This document shows positions 14,654-23,667 of a stretch of DNA of 27,533 nt, piece after piece; the first letter of the stretch is position 1, and every line of letters begins with the position of its first letter. The translations under genes and the position numbers were made by a program. Under the pieces are notes generated by a model, which made no database searches, was not told where the DNA came from, and saw nothing but the letters and a program-made list of their open reading frames with translations. Source of the DNA: Candidatus Auribacterota bacterium. GTDB lineage: Bacteria; Auribacterota; UBA6266. The stretch spans positions 1 through 27,533 of the forward strand of contig JAFGBE010000057.1 in the NCBI GenBank assembly GCA_016933315.1. Direction: 5' to 3'.

Positions 14654-15643
14654 TTGCGGCTTATGACAATTTACGGAGAGGATGCTAATTTTAGCCGGAA
14701 TTCGGGCCATGTTCCTGTCATGTGCAGGGAAGTTATAAGTTCTTTGAATTGTAAGCAGAAGGGTGTTTTTGTTGACTGTACTTTCGGAGCAGGCGGTCAT
14801 TCGAAAGCGATACTTGAATCAAATACGGGGAACAGGGTGATTGCGCTTGACAAAGACACCGATGCTGTAGAATCAGCAAAAGCCGGGATGAGCGCTTATC
14901 GTGAAAGATTCAGCATAGTAAAAGCTGGTTTTGAAACACTGGGGGACGTTTTGAATTCGCTAAAAATACGACAGGTAAACGGATTTATATTTGATTTGGG
15001 AATGTCTTCTATGCAGGTTGACAGCGCCTCCCGGGGTTTCAGTTTCAGGTTCGATTCGGAATTGGATATGCGCTTTGACAGTAGAGCAGGAGAGACAGCG
15101 GCGGATTTCCTGAACAGCGCTGATGAGAAAGAATTATCCAGGGTTTTTTCCGAATACGGAGAAGAGCCGAGATCGCCGGCACTAGCCAGAGCCGTTATAG
15201 CCCGCAGAATAAAATCCCCCTTAAAAACAACAAAAGACCTTATTGCTTTGATCGAACGCATTAAAGGTCTGAAAAGGAACAGGATACATCCCGCCACAAA
15301 AATCTTCCAGGCTTTGAGAATACATGTGAATGACGAGCTGGAAAGCCTGAAAGCGGGCCTGAGCCAAGCGTTCCGCTGCCTGGAGACAGGGGGAAGGATC
15401 GCCGCAATCAGTTTCCATTCCCTTGAAGACAGGATAGTAAAACAATATTTCGCTTATCTGTCCAAAAAGTGCGTATGTCCTCCCGGACAGCCCATATGCA
15501 CGTGTGATAAAGAAGAAGAAGCTCTTGTCTTTAAGTTAATAAAACCCACAGAGGAAGAGGTGAAGGATAATCCCAGGTCAAGAAGCGCCAAATTAAGAGT
15601 CATCGAGAAAATAAAAAATAAGGGAGGTAAAGATGCCGCGTAA
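14654..15643 (+). CDS. rsmH: RsmH (MraW), 16S rRNA (cytosine-1402-N4)-methyltransferase
   Basis: The family opening GHVPVMCREVISSL is followed by SAM-binding motif I, FVDCTFGAGGHSKAIL. Further family segments are IFDLGMSSMQVD, IHPATKIFQALRIHVNDEL and AAISFHSLEDRIVKQYF. The enzyme methylates C1402 at the ribosomal P site. The TTG at 14654 has AAAGG six bases upstream and gives 329 residues. An in-frame ATG three codons later is the alternative start but sits 15 bases from that site. The gene overlaps ftsL by 11 bp. It is the usual second gene of the dcw cluster. Confidence 0.96.
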   Translation: MRLMTIYGEDANFSRNSGHVPVMCREVISSLNCKQKGVFVDCTFGAGGHSKAILESNTGNRVIALDKDTDAVESAKAGMSAYRERFSIVKAGFETLGDVLNSLKIRQVNGFIFDLGMSSMQVDSASRGFSFRFDSELDMRFDSRAGETAADFLNSADEKELSRVFSEYGEEPRSPALARAVIARRIKSPLKTTKDLIALIERIKGLKRNRIHPATKIFQALRIHVNDELESLKAGLSQAFRCLETGGRIAAISFHSLEDRIVKQYFAYLSKKCVCPPGQPICTCDKEEEALVFKLIKPTEEEVKDNPRSRSAKLRVIEKIKNKGGKDAA

Positions 15644-15944
15644 CAGGAATAGGAGATTGCGTCTTAACACCACACAGAATTCTATGATGCTGAGGATGAT
15701 TTCATACGTTTCTATTCTTGTCGCATACGGCTTCTTTTTTGTCTGGCAGAATATACAATGTGTCCAGACCGGGGAAAATATCCGGGAACTGGAAGACAGA
15801 ATGAAGAAAATCATCAAGGAAAATAACCGCCTGGAGTTTGAGATCACGCAGCTGAAAGCTCCGTATAACATCCATAAGTCAATTAAGGAATATAATTTAC
15901 AGATGGTTGCCGTAAGGGAGAATCAGATAGTCAAATTAAGGTAA
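15633..15944 (+). CDS. ftsL: FtsL-like septum protein
   Basis: The 103-residue protein has the FtsL/FtsB layout. A short, very basic cytoplasmic tail with many Arg comes first, then one membrane helix (about residues 19-40), then a coiled coil (about 48-75, LEDRMKKIIKENNRLEFEI). A short tail near residues 80-90 contains YNIHKSIKEYNLQMVAV, like the FtsL helix end. FtsL recruits and activates FtsW-FtsI together with FtsB and FtsQ. FtsL is poorly conserved, so position between rsmH and ftsI is the main support for the name. GGGAGGT lies six bases before the ATG. Confidence 0.8.
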   Translation: MPRNRNRRLRLNTTQNSMMLRMISYVSILVAYGFFFVWQNIQCVQTGENIRELEDRMKKIIKENNRLEFEITQLKAPYNIHKSIKEYNLQMVAVRENQIVKLR

Positions 15945-15987
15945 GGTTTCTTTCTCATTTTTATAATTGTAGTCGAGGGTCGGGGGA

Positions 15988-17685
15988 GTGTTAAAGAAAT
16001 CACATATTTACAAGTCGCTCACTTTTTCTGTTTTAATGGTGGGGGCTTTGGTTTTTCTTTTGGGAAGGCTTTTTTATCTCCAGGTTCAGGAACACGAGAA
16101 ATACTTTCAGAAAGCTGAACTACAGCAGAAAAATAATTCAAGGATAGAACCGCGCCGCGGTTTTATCCTCGACTGCAACAGGAAAATCCTCGCAATGTCC
16201 GTCGAGTCGCAGTCTTTGTTTGCCGACCCGGTTTTTGTCAAAGACCCATCCGCGGCGTCGCAGAAACTATCCGGAATTTTAGGTTTGAACGCCGAAGATG
16301 TAAAAGAAAAACTAAGCAGCAGCCGGCGTTTTGTCTGGATTAAGAGGAAGCTGAATAATGAGGAAGCAAGTCTGGTGAAAGAACAGGAGATTGCCGGGCT
16401 GTATTTTGTAGAAGAGATGAAGCGCCGCTATCCGCTTGATTCAGTTTTATCCAATGTAATAGGTTTCCTGGACATAGATAATAACGGGCTTGAAGGTCTT
16501 GAGCTTGTCTGGGACGATACGCTGAAAGGCAAGCCCGGCTGGAGAGCTTCCAGGAAAGACGGCAACGGCAATGAAATCATCTCCGAGAGAAGAGAAGAAG
16601 TCCCGCCTGTTAACGGGAATAACCTGGTACTCACAATTGACAGTTATATACAGCATGTCTGTGAATCGGCGCTGAAAGAAGGGGTAGAGGAAAACAATGC
16701 AGTGGGAGGCTGCGCCATTGTTGTCGATGTGAATACGGGGAGCGTAATCGCAATGGCGAATTACCCGAGTTATTTATCGGGCAATCCTTCGAAATTCCCG
16801 CCCGAAAACAGGAGGAACCGGTGCATTACGGATATTTTCGAGCCCGGCTCCACATTCAAGGCTTTAACCGGAGCGGCAGCCCTGGACAAGGGAGTTACTT
16901 CGCTTAACGATGTTTTTGATTGTGAAAACGGGAATTTCCCCTACGGAGGTTTTGTTCTCCATGATGTGCATCCTTACGGGATGCTGACTTTTAAAGAGGT
17001 TATACAGAAGTCTTCAAATATCGGGATTGCCAAAGTCGCCATAAAGATGGGGGAAAAGTCTTTCTGCGGATATCTGGAGAGGTACGGTTTCGGAAAGACT
17101 ACCGGGATAGGCCTCCCCGGCGAAGTGAACGGTATATTAAGGCCGTTAAGGCAATGGTCAAAGGTATCCATAGCAAGAATACCGATGGGGCAGGGGATAT
17201 CCGTAACGCCCATACAGCTCATAACAGCTTTTTCTTCGATCGTTAACGGCGGAAAACTGTTTAAACCCTATATTATCGACCGTATTGAATCGCCCGACGG
17301 GGAAGTCCTGCAGGAATTCGGGAAAGAAAAATTTACAAGAGTAATATCCGAATCCGCATCCGGTGATATTGTCGAAGCCATGTGCGCGGTCATTTCAGCC
17401 GGGGGAACCGCCCCTAAAGCCAGGATAAAAGGTTATTCGGTGGGGGGAAAAACCGGAACAGCCCAGAAAGTCGAGAACGGCAGGTATTCCCATGAAAAAT
17501 TCTTTTCTTCGTTTATCGGCTTTGCCACCGCGACAGAGCCTAGTTACGCGGTGCTGGTTGTTATAGATGAACCAAAACCGAAGTACTATGGCGGCACGGT
17601 CGCGGCTCCCGTGTTCAGGAAGATAATGGAAGTGGTGTTGAGTTATTATGAAGTTCCGGTAGACAGGCCTGAAGAGGTTAGTTAA
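15988..17685 (+). CDS. ftsI: FtsI-type penicillin-binding protein, septal transpeptidase
   Basis: The 565-residue class B PBP has an N-terminal membrane anchor (about 10-30) and the dimerisation-domain motif EPRRGFILDCNRKILA. The transpeptidase active-site motifs are SxxK with nucleophile Ser288 and Lys291 (PGSTFKAL), SxN at Ser342-Asn344 (KSSNIG) and KTG at 488-490 (GGKTGTAQK). It cross-links septal peptidoglycan with FtsW. There is no C-terminal PASTA domain, unlike Firmicute SpoVD-type proteins. The GTG start has GAGGG eight bases upstream. The gene lies between ftsL and murE, as in most dcw clusters. Confidence 0.94.
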   Translation: MLKKSHIYKSLTFSVLMVGALVFLLGRLFYLQVQEHEKYFQKAELQQKNNSRIEPRRGFILDCNRKILAMSVESQSLFADPVFVKDPSAASQKLSGILGLNAEDVKEKLSSSRRFVWIKRKLNNEEASLVKEQEIAGLYFVEEMKRRYPLDSVLSNVIGFLDIDNNGLEGLELVWDDTLKGKPGWRASRKDGNGNEIISERREEVPPVNGNNLVLTIDSYIQHVCESALKEGVEENNAVGGCAIVVDVNTGSVIAMANYPSYLSGNPSKFPPENRRNRCITDIFEPGSTFKALTGAAALDKGVTSLNDVFDCENGNFPYGGFVLHDVHPYGMLTFKEVIQKSSNIGIAKVAIKMGEKSFCGYLERYGFGKTTGIGLPGEVNGILRPLRQWSKVSIARIPMGQGISVTPIQLITAFSSIVNGGKLFKPYIIDRIESPDGEVLQEFGKEKFTRVISESASGDIVEAMCAVISAGGTAPKARIKGYSVGGKTGTAQKVENGRYSHEKFFSSFIGFATATEPSYAVLVVIDEPKPKYYGGTVAAPVFRKIMEVVLSYYEVPVDRPEEVS

Positions 17686-17689
17686 GAAG

Positions 17690-19135
17690 ATGAAGATAGC
17701 CGATTTCTTAAAAGAAATAAGACTTGATGTTAAAACGGGTAACGAAGATGCGGAGATTACCGGCATTTCGGATGATTCCCGCAAAGTCAAAGCGGGGCAT
17801 GTTTTTCTGGCATTGAAAGGCAAAAGCAAAAACGGCGAGGATTATATAAATGAGGCGATTGAAAGAGGCTCTGTCCTGATAGTGCTCGACAGGGAAAGCG
17901 GGGTCGTTCCCCCGCATCCTCATGTTAAAGTGGACGGATTGAGGGATAGGCTGTGGGACATAGCCTCGTTTGTTTACGCTCAGCCCGATAAGAAAATGAA
18001 AGTAATAGGCGTGACGGGAACCAACGGGAAGACAACAACGGTTTTTTTGATAGAAAAAATATTAAGGGAAAACGGGTTTAAATGCGGCGTTATAGGGACT
18101 ATAGAGCACAGGGTCGGAGATAAGATATTCCTGTCGAACAATACTACCCCCGGATGTGTTGAGATCCTTTCCCTGTTCGATGATTTTGTGAAGGAAGGCG
18201 CGGATGTCGCCGTGATGGAAGTTTCTTCTCATGCATTGGAGCAGAACAGGACCGGAAACCTGAGTTTTTACGGGTCGATATTCACAAACCTGGGGCACGA
18301 CCATCTTGATTACCACCGGGACATGGAAAATTATTTTATGGAGAAAAAAAAGATATTCTCCAAAACAGACGGGTTTATGCTTGCCAACAATGATGACAGG
18401 TACGGGAAGATTATCATAAAAGAGTTTCCCGGGGCGAAATCTTACGGTTTGAAGGCGGATTTCAGCTTTAAGGTGGTAAGCAGCAGTCTCGGCGGGTTGG
18501 AGATTGAAGCTTCCGCAGGAAAGAAATGGAAAGGCCCGATAAAGTCGGACCTTGTGGGGGGTCATAATGCTTATAACCTTATATCTTCTTTTGCGGCAGG
18601 CGTCGAATTCGGTATTGACCCCGGCAAGGCGGCAAAGAGCCTGGGGCACTTAAGCCATATATCCGGCAGACTGGAAAGGGTTAAAGATATTTCAATTGTT
18701 ACATTTGTTGATTATGCCCATACTCCCGATGCCCTGGAGAAAGCGCTTATTTCGATGAAAGAATTGTCATCGGGCAAAGTGATATGTGTGTTCGGCTGCG
18801 GCGGGAACAGGGACAAAGAAAAAAGGCCGAAGATGGGTTCCATTGCCGAAAAATACGCCGATAAGATAATCCTTACCGCGGATAACTCGAGGTGGGAGGA
18901 TACAAACCTGATTATTAAGGATATCTTGTCCGGAATCGGGAAAACCGAAAAGATCGACGTAGAGGAAAACAGGGAAAAAGCCATTGAGGCAGCGCTGAAA
19001 TACGCGGGAAAAAAAGATTTCGTTCTGATTGCCGGCAGAGGCCATGAGACGCTGATGGAAATTAAAGGACAGTATTTCCCTTTCAACGATGCTGAAATTA
19101 TCAGAAAAAAAGCGAGGGAGCTGAAAATTGTTTGA
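17690..19135 (+). CDS. murE: MurE, UDP-MurNAc-tripeptide synthetase
   Basis: The 481-residue Mur ligase has the ATP-binding GVTGTNGKTTT (Lys114), NLGHDHLDYH in the central domain, YAHTPDALEKAL, and the C-terminal amino-acid-specificity loop. That loop reads DNSR at 398-401, where DAP-adding enzymes normally have DNPR; the Arg that contacts meso-DAP is kept and the Pro is replaced. I therefore infer meso-diaminopimelate as substrate with moderate confidence. The cytoplasmic enzyme adds the third residue of the stem peptide. It starts 4 bp after ftsI and overlaps murF by 8 bp. Confidence 0.95.
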   Translation: MKIADFLKEIRLDVKTGNEDAEITGISDDSRKVKAGHVFLALKGKSKNGEDYINEAIERGSVLIVLDRESGVVPPHPHVKVDGLRDRLWDIASFVYAQPDKKMKVIGVTGTNGKTTTVFLIEKILRENGFKCGVIGTIEHRVGDKIFLSNNTTPGCVEILSLFDDFVKEGADVAVMEVSSHALEQNRTGNLSFYGSIFTNLGHDHLDYHRDMENYFMEKKKIFSKTDGFMLANNDDRYGKIIIKEFPGAKSYGLKADFSFKVVSSSLGGLEIEASAGKKWKGPIKSDLVGGHNAYNLISSFAAGVEFGIDPGKAAKSLGHLSHISGRLERVKDISIVTFVDYAHTPDALEKALISMKELSSGKVICVFGCGGNRDKEKRPKMGSIAEKYADKIILTADNSRWEDTNLIIKDILSGIGKTEKIDVEENREKAIEAALKYAGKKDFVLIAGRGHETLMEIKGQYFPFNDAEIIRKKARELKIV

Positions 19136-20537
19136 ATTTTCTTTAGATGAAGTGGGAGACATTATCGGCCGGAAGATAAAAGGGGCCGCTGAAGACGTTG
19201 TTGTCAGAAGGGTCTCTATCGATTCCAGGACCGTTTCTGCGGGAGACCTCTTTGTTGGCTTAAAGGGAGCCCGGCGCGACGGCGCTGCTTTTGCGAGAGA
19301 TGCGTTGAGGAAAGGGGCTGTAGCGTCGATTATATCGCATGACAGCCTAAAAGATGAGGAGGACGGCGGCAGGATCATCAGGGTTAAAAACACATGTGCC
19401 GCGCTTCAGGATATTGCCAGAGCAAATCGGAAGAAATTCGGGGGAAAGCTCATCGGCATAACCGGTTCAAACGGAAAAACCACCGTAAAAGAGATGGTTG
19501 CATCAATACTTTCGGAAGAAGGTGCCGTTATAAAGACCGAAAGCAACATGAATAATCATATAGGCGTTCCGCTGACATTATTAAAGATTGACGGAAAATC
19601 GGAATTTGCCGTGGTGGAAATGGGTATGAACCACAGGGGTGAGATAGGGTTGTTATCCCGCTTGGCTGAGCCTGATATAGCCGTCGTATTGAATGTTTTG
19701 CGGGCCCATGCGGGTAATTTTACCGATTTAAGAGATATAGCCGAAGCCAAGTTGGAAATTGCGGAGGGATTGAAAAAGGAAGGCACCATGGTTCTAAACG
19801 CTGATGACCGGCTGTTGAGCAGGACACCTAAAAATATCCGAGGCGTGTTGTTCTCTTTCGGTATTTCAGCGGGTTCTGATATGACGGCGGTTAATATAAA
19901 GACCGATAGTTGTGCGAGACCGACATTTATTTTAAAAGTCCGTAATGAAGAGCGGGAAATCAGTTTAAACCTTTCCGGCAGACATAATGTGGTTAATGCG
20001 CTGGCGGCCGCGGCCGCCGCATATAACGCCGGAGCGGGGCTGGACGCCGTTAAAAAGGGACTTGAAAGCGTCCGGGCGGTTAAGGGCAGGTTGGATATTT
20101 TAAGGACCGGCGAAGGGTTCATTGTGATAGACGATACATATAATGCCAACCCTGACTCTGTCGCGGCGGCACTGGATGCGCTCAGGGAAATTGATGCGAA
20201 AGGGAAGAAAATATTTGTTATGGGAGAGATGCTGGAACTCGGGGAAAGAGCAAGGATATTTCATCGTGAAGCCGGGGCTTATGCCGTTAAGGCAGGGGTG
20301 ACTTCCATACTGACAGTGGGTGATATTGCCGCAGAAGCGGGGTTATCTGCTATAAAAACCGGTTTGAAAAAGGAAAACGTCCATATTTTTGACACAAACA
20401 GATCGGCGGGAGAATTTCTCGCCTGCATTATCAAGGAAGGAGACGCAGTGCTTTTAAAAGGGTCAAGGATGAGCAGGGTAGAGGAAATCTTTGGATATCT
20501 GAATCTATCGGGTGTGATGAGCAAGGAGAGTTACTGA
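19128..20537 (+). CDS. murF: MurF, UDP-MurNAc-pentapeptide synthetase
   Basis: The 469-residue Mur ligase has the P-loop GITGSNGKTTVKEM (Lys117), ESNMNNHIGVPLTLL, which is typical of MurF, and VEMGMNHRGEIGLLSRLAEPDIAVVLNV. DDTYNANPDSV and VMGEMLELG, also MurF signatures, follow. It joins D-Ala-D-Ala to the UDP-MurNAc-tripeptide. The TTG start lies within the last codons of murE, with GAGGGAG upstream. In most MurF the central motif ends IGxAH; here it reads VLRAHAGNF, with the His kept. Confidence 0.95.
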   Translation: MFEFSLDEVGDIIGRKIKGAAEDVVVRRVSIDSRTVSAGDLFVGLKGARRDGAAFARDALRKGAVASIISHDSLKDEEDGGRIIRVKNTCAALQDIARANRKKFGGKLIGITGSNGKTTVKEMVASILSEEGAVIKTESNMNNHIGVPLTLLKIDGKSEFAVVEMGMNHRGEIGLLSRLAEPDIAVVLNVLRAHAGNFTDLRDIAEAKLEIAEGLKKEGTMVLNADDRLLSRTPKNIRGVLFSFGISAGSDMTAVNIKTDSCARPTFILKVRNEEREISLNLSGRHNVVNALAAAAAAYNAGAGLDAVKKGLESVRAVKGRLDILRTGEGFIVIDDTYNANPDSVAAALDALREIDAKGKKIFVMGEMLELGERARIFHREAGAYAVKAGVTSILTVGDIAAEAGLSAIKTGLKKENVHIFDTNRSAGEFLACIIKEGDAVLLKGSRMSRVEEIFGYLNLSGVMSKESY

Positions 20538-20538
20538 T

Positions 20539-21636
20539 ATGTTTTACCATATTTTTTATCCGCTGCGGGAATATTTTTTCGGTTTCAATGTTTTTAAATA
20601 TATCACATTCAGGGCTTCTTTTGCGGCTGTTACATCGTTTCTGATAGCGGTGTGCCTGGGGCCGCTTATAATCAGGCGGCTCAAAGATATGAAAGTGGGC
20701 CAGCCCATAAGAAAGGTGGAAGGCGGTGTGGATCTGTGGGACCTGCACAAGGATAAAGAAGGCACTCCGACAATGGGAGGGGTGCTTATAATATTATCCG
20801 TCCTTATATCCACTGTTTTATGGGCCGATATTCTGAATGTCTATGTTATTACCGCGTTATTCGCTACATTATGGCTTGCCGCAGTCGGTTTTATAGACGA
20901 TTACCTGAAGCTTGCTTATAACAGCTCAAAGGGATTGAAAAGCAACTTTAAGTTCCTGCTGCAGGTCCTCCTTTGCTTGATTTTGGGTGTTTTCCTGATG
21001 TTCTGGCCCCAGACAAAGGATAATTTCACGGTTATCACGTTCCCCTTTATTAAGCTGGTTTTGAATGTCGGCATATTCTACATCATTTTTATGGTACTTG
21101 TGGTAGCCGGTTCTTCAAATGCGGTTAATCTGACCGATGGCCTGGACGGGCTGGCTATAGGATGCATAATTATCGCTTCCATAGGTTATGCGATAATGAG
21201 TTATATAACCGGCCACTTTAAATTCGCCGATTATCTCCACACTCCTTTCATAAACGGGACCGGCGAGCTGACTGTCTTTTGCGCCGCAATAGCCGGCGCG
21301 GGTATGGGTTTTCTATGGTATAACTGCCCTCCGGCGGAGGTTTTTATGGGCGATACAGGTTCTCTGGGATTGGGCGGAGCCATAGGAATCGTCGCGGTTC
21401 TTATCAAAAAGGAATTCCTCCTGATAATAATCGGAGGGGTTTTCGTTATAGAAGCTTTGTCGGTAATCCTGCAGGTGGGTTCATATAAAACGAGGAAAAA
21501 GAGGATACTTCTGATGACTCCTATCCATCATCATTTCGAGATGAAAGGATGGAAAGAGACAAAAGTGACAATAAGGTTCTGGATTATCGCGATTATATTT
21601 CTCCTGTTGGGGTTGAGCACGCTAAAACTCAGGTGA
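20539..21636 (+). CDS. mraY: MraY, phospho-MurNAc-pentapeptide transferase
   Basis: The 365-residue protein has about ten membrane helices. Catalytic-site motifs are FIDDYLKL with Asp120-Asp121, NAVNLTDGLDGLA, EVFMGDTGSLGLGG, and the triple histidine MTPIHHHFEMKGW (330-332). It moves phospho-MurNAc-pentapeptide onto undecaprenyl phosphate, forming lipid I. Between QPIR and GTPTMGG lie 16 residues (KVEGGVDLWDLHKDKE), about five more than the 11 in E. coli MraY. It follows murF by one base. Confidence 0.96.
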   Translation: MFYHIFYPLREYFFGFNVFKYITFRASFAAVTSFLIAVCLGPLIIRRLKDMKVGQPIRKVEGGVDLWDLHKDKEGTPTMGGVLIILSVLISTVLWADILNVYVITALFATLWLAAVGFIDDYLKLAYNSSKGLKSNFKFLLQVLLCLILGVFLMFWPQTKDNFTVITFPFIKLVLNVGIFYIIFMVLVVAGSSNAVNLTDGLDGLAIGCIIIASIGYAIMSYITGHFKFADYLHTPFINGTGELTVFCAAIAGAGMGFLWYNCPPAEVFMGDTGSLGLGGAIGIVAVLIKKEFLLIIIGGVFVIEALSVILQVGSYKTRKKRILLMTPIHHHFEMKGWKETKVTIRFWIIAIIFLLLGLSTLKLR

Positions 21637-21640
21637 TTTG

Positions 21641-23002
21641 ATGAAAATAAGAGGAAACAGGATATCAGTTCTCGGTTTGGGAGTCAGCGGCTATTACGCG
21701 GCCGTTCTGGCAAAGGAACACGGCGCGGATGTTTTTGTTTCCGAGCTGGCCGTGAACGAAACCATATTAAACAGGAAACAATCCCTGGACGGAAAAGGTA
21801 TTAAGGTCGAATTGTCAAAACATTCGCCTGAATACTGTTTTAATTGTGATTTCGCCGTTGCGAGCCCCGGTATTCCGGTAAATGGCGGAATAATCGCTGA
21901 AATAGAAAAAACCGGCATCAGGGTAATTTCGGAAATTGAATTCGCAAATCATTTTTGTAGTTCGAAAATCATAGCAATAACCGGGACCAACGGCAAATCC
22001 ACGACATGCGAATTGCTGAAAATGATTTTTGATTCCGCGGGGATGGATGTCGATGCCGGGGGGAATCTGGGGAAGCCGCTTTCCCAGATGGTAATTGAAA
22101 AAGAGGACAGGGAATACATGATAGTTGAAGTGTCGTCATTCCAGCTGGAAAGGACATTCGATTTCAATCCTTTTGTAGCTGCGATATTGAATCTGGAACC
22201 GGATCATCTGGACAGGTATGAGAACGAGAAAGAATATTATTCCGCTAAGGCAAGGCTTTTCGGGATGCAGAAGACAGGCCACAGGATTTTCAGGTCAATA
22301 GATGAAAAAAAAATCGGAAAAAGCATTATTAAAGGAGGTGCAAAATGTTTAAGAGTTGGAGACGGTTCAACAAAGGATTCGATTTTCGAAAAAAATGGTC
22401 GGATTCATCTGCTGTCAGGAGAAAAGAGAGAGACAGTTATAAGACTCTCAGCGTTAAAGTTGAAGGGAAAACACAATATTGAGAATATCATGTTTGCTTC
22501 CGGGATAAGCCTGCTGTGCGGAGTGGACGGCAGTTTGGTTGAAGCGGTTCTCCCGAAATTTGCCGGCCTGAGGCACAGGAACGAATTTGTGGCCGAAATA
22601 GCAGGAGTTGATTATATCGATGATTCTAAAGCTACAAACGTTGCCGCTTTAAAATCATCTTTAGAGTCGGTTTCCGGCGGAGTGATATTGATTGCCGGCG
22701 GGCTCTGGAAGAAAGATAATTTTGCGGAAATAGGGAAGACAATTAAAGAGAAAGTGAAAAAGTGTTTTTTGATGGGGAAAGACGCTCAGGTCATAAAAGG
22801 GCAATTGAAGGATGTATGCCCTGCGGAAAATGTGAAAACACTGCCGCGCGCAGTTAAAAAGGCTGCCGAAGCCGCGTCGGAAGGCGATACCGTGTTGCTT
22901 TCTCCGGGCTGCGCGAGTTTCGATATGTTTTCCGGCTATGCCGAGAGGGGAGAAAAATTTTGCGAGGAAGTGATGAAGTTGAAAAAAGGAGGGGCTTTAT
23001 GA
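21641..23002 (+). CDS. murD: MurD, UDP-MurNAc-L-alanine:D-glutamate ligase
   Basis: I chose the ATG at 21641; a TTG directly before it would leave only two bases after the AGGTG site. The 453-residue protein opens with the Rossmann-like VLGLGVSGYYAAVLAKEHG. It continues with FAVASPGIP, the P-loop IAITGTNGKSTT (Lys119), LNLEPDHLDRY and YIDDSKATN, the ADP/substrate loop of MurD, and LLSPGCASFDMF. It adds D-Glu to UDP-MurNAc-L-Ala. It overlaps the LysM lipoprotein gene by 4 bp (ATGA). Confidence 0.95.
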   Translation: MKIRGNRISVLGLGVSGYYAAVLAKEHGADVFVSELAVNETILNRKQSLDGKGIKVELSKHSPEYCFNCDFAVASPGIPVNGGIIAEIEKTGIRVISEIEFANHFCSSKIIAITGTNGKSTTCELLKMIFDSAGMDVDAGGNLGKPLSQMVIEKEDREYMIVEVSSFQLERTFDFNPFVAAILNLEPDHLDRYENEKEYYSAKARLFGMQKTGHRIFRSIDEKKIGKSIIKGGAKCLRVGDGSTKDSIFEKNGRIHLLSGEKRETVIRLSALKLKGKHNIENIMFASGISLLCGVDGSLVEAVLPKFAGLRHRNEFVAEIAGVDYIDDSKATNVAALKSSLESVSGGVILIAGGLWKKDNFAEIGKTIKEKVKKCFLMGKDAQVIKGQLKDVCPAENVKTLPRAVKKAAEAASEGDTVLLSPGCASFDMFSGYAERGEKFCEEVMKLKKGGAL

Positions 23003-23667
23003 ACTTTAAAAATCTTCTGGGGTATTCTTTGGTCGGGACAGTTTCAATAATATGCGTATGGGGCCTGATAGGAGGCTGCAAGAGCGATTCTGGCGTTTCT
23101 CTTATCGATAAAGATTCAAGACCCATAAGCATCGAAGTAGCAGAAGCGGAATTCTTTAAGGATGACGGGGCGATAAGAATCGCAGATGACGATATCGTGT
23201 CCCTGAAAGACGATTCTATCGAGGTTATCGGGCAGGAAGACTATGATATGGTCAAAAAATGTGCGGCGCCCGCGAAAAACGGAAAAGTAATACATATTGT
23301 AGAGAGAGGGGATTCTTTATCGAAAATATCGAAGAAATACGGTGTGAGCATACTTGATATAAGCAATGCGAACGGCCTGCAGAAAGATTCCGTGATATTG
23401 ATAGGGCAGAAACTTGTTATACCTTCTTTGCCGGATCTGGGCAGCGGCGCGGTTGCAGGCGAGAGCGGGCAAAGCCCCGAAAACAAACTGGTAGCGCTGA
23501 ATGGCCTGAGCGGCAGCGCCGGCGTCCATGTGGTTCAAAAGGGCGAGACCCTCTGGAAAATATCGAGCGAAAACAAGATAAGCATTGAAAAATTAATGCA
23601 GGCGAATAATATAACCGACGCTTCCAGGTTGATGGTCGGAACGAAAATCATCATACCCGTAAAATGA
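22999..23667 (+). CDS. Lipoprotein with two LysM domains, inside the dcw cluster
   Basis: I chose the ATG at 22999, preceded by AAAGGAGGGG, over upstream in-frame codons that overlap murD more deeply. The 222-residue product has a short basic start, a hydrophobic helix and the lipobox IGGC with Cys27, so it is probably a lipid-anchored exported protein. An acidic linker (about 28-95) leads to LysM 1 (about 98-141, HIVERGDSLSKISKKYGV) and LysM 2 (about 176-222, HVVQKGETLWKISSENKI). LysM modules bind N-acetylglucosamine-containing glycans such as peptidoglycan. No catalytic domain is present. It is coupled by 4-bp overlaps to murD and ftsW, which suggests a role in septal wall synthesis. That role is inferred from position only. 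Confidence 0.85.
   Translation: MNFKNLLGYSLVGTVSIICVWGLIGGCKSDSGVSLIDKDSRPISIEVAEAEFFKDDGAIRIADDDIVSLKDDSIEVIGQEDYDMVKKCAAPAKNGKVIHIVERGDSLSKISKKYGVSILDISNANGLQKDSVILIGQKLVIPSLPDLGSGAVAGESGQSPENKLVALNGLSGSAGVHVVQKGETLWKISSENKISIEKLMQANNITDASRLMVGTKIIIPVK

Noticed and set aside
22960..22998. Upstream in-frame start for the LysM lipoprotein
   Set aside because: It would place a charged stretch before the signal peptide and ignore the strong AAAGGAGGGG site before the ATG at 22999.
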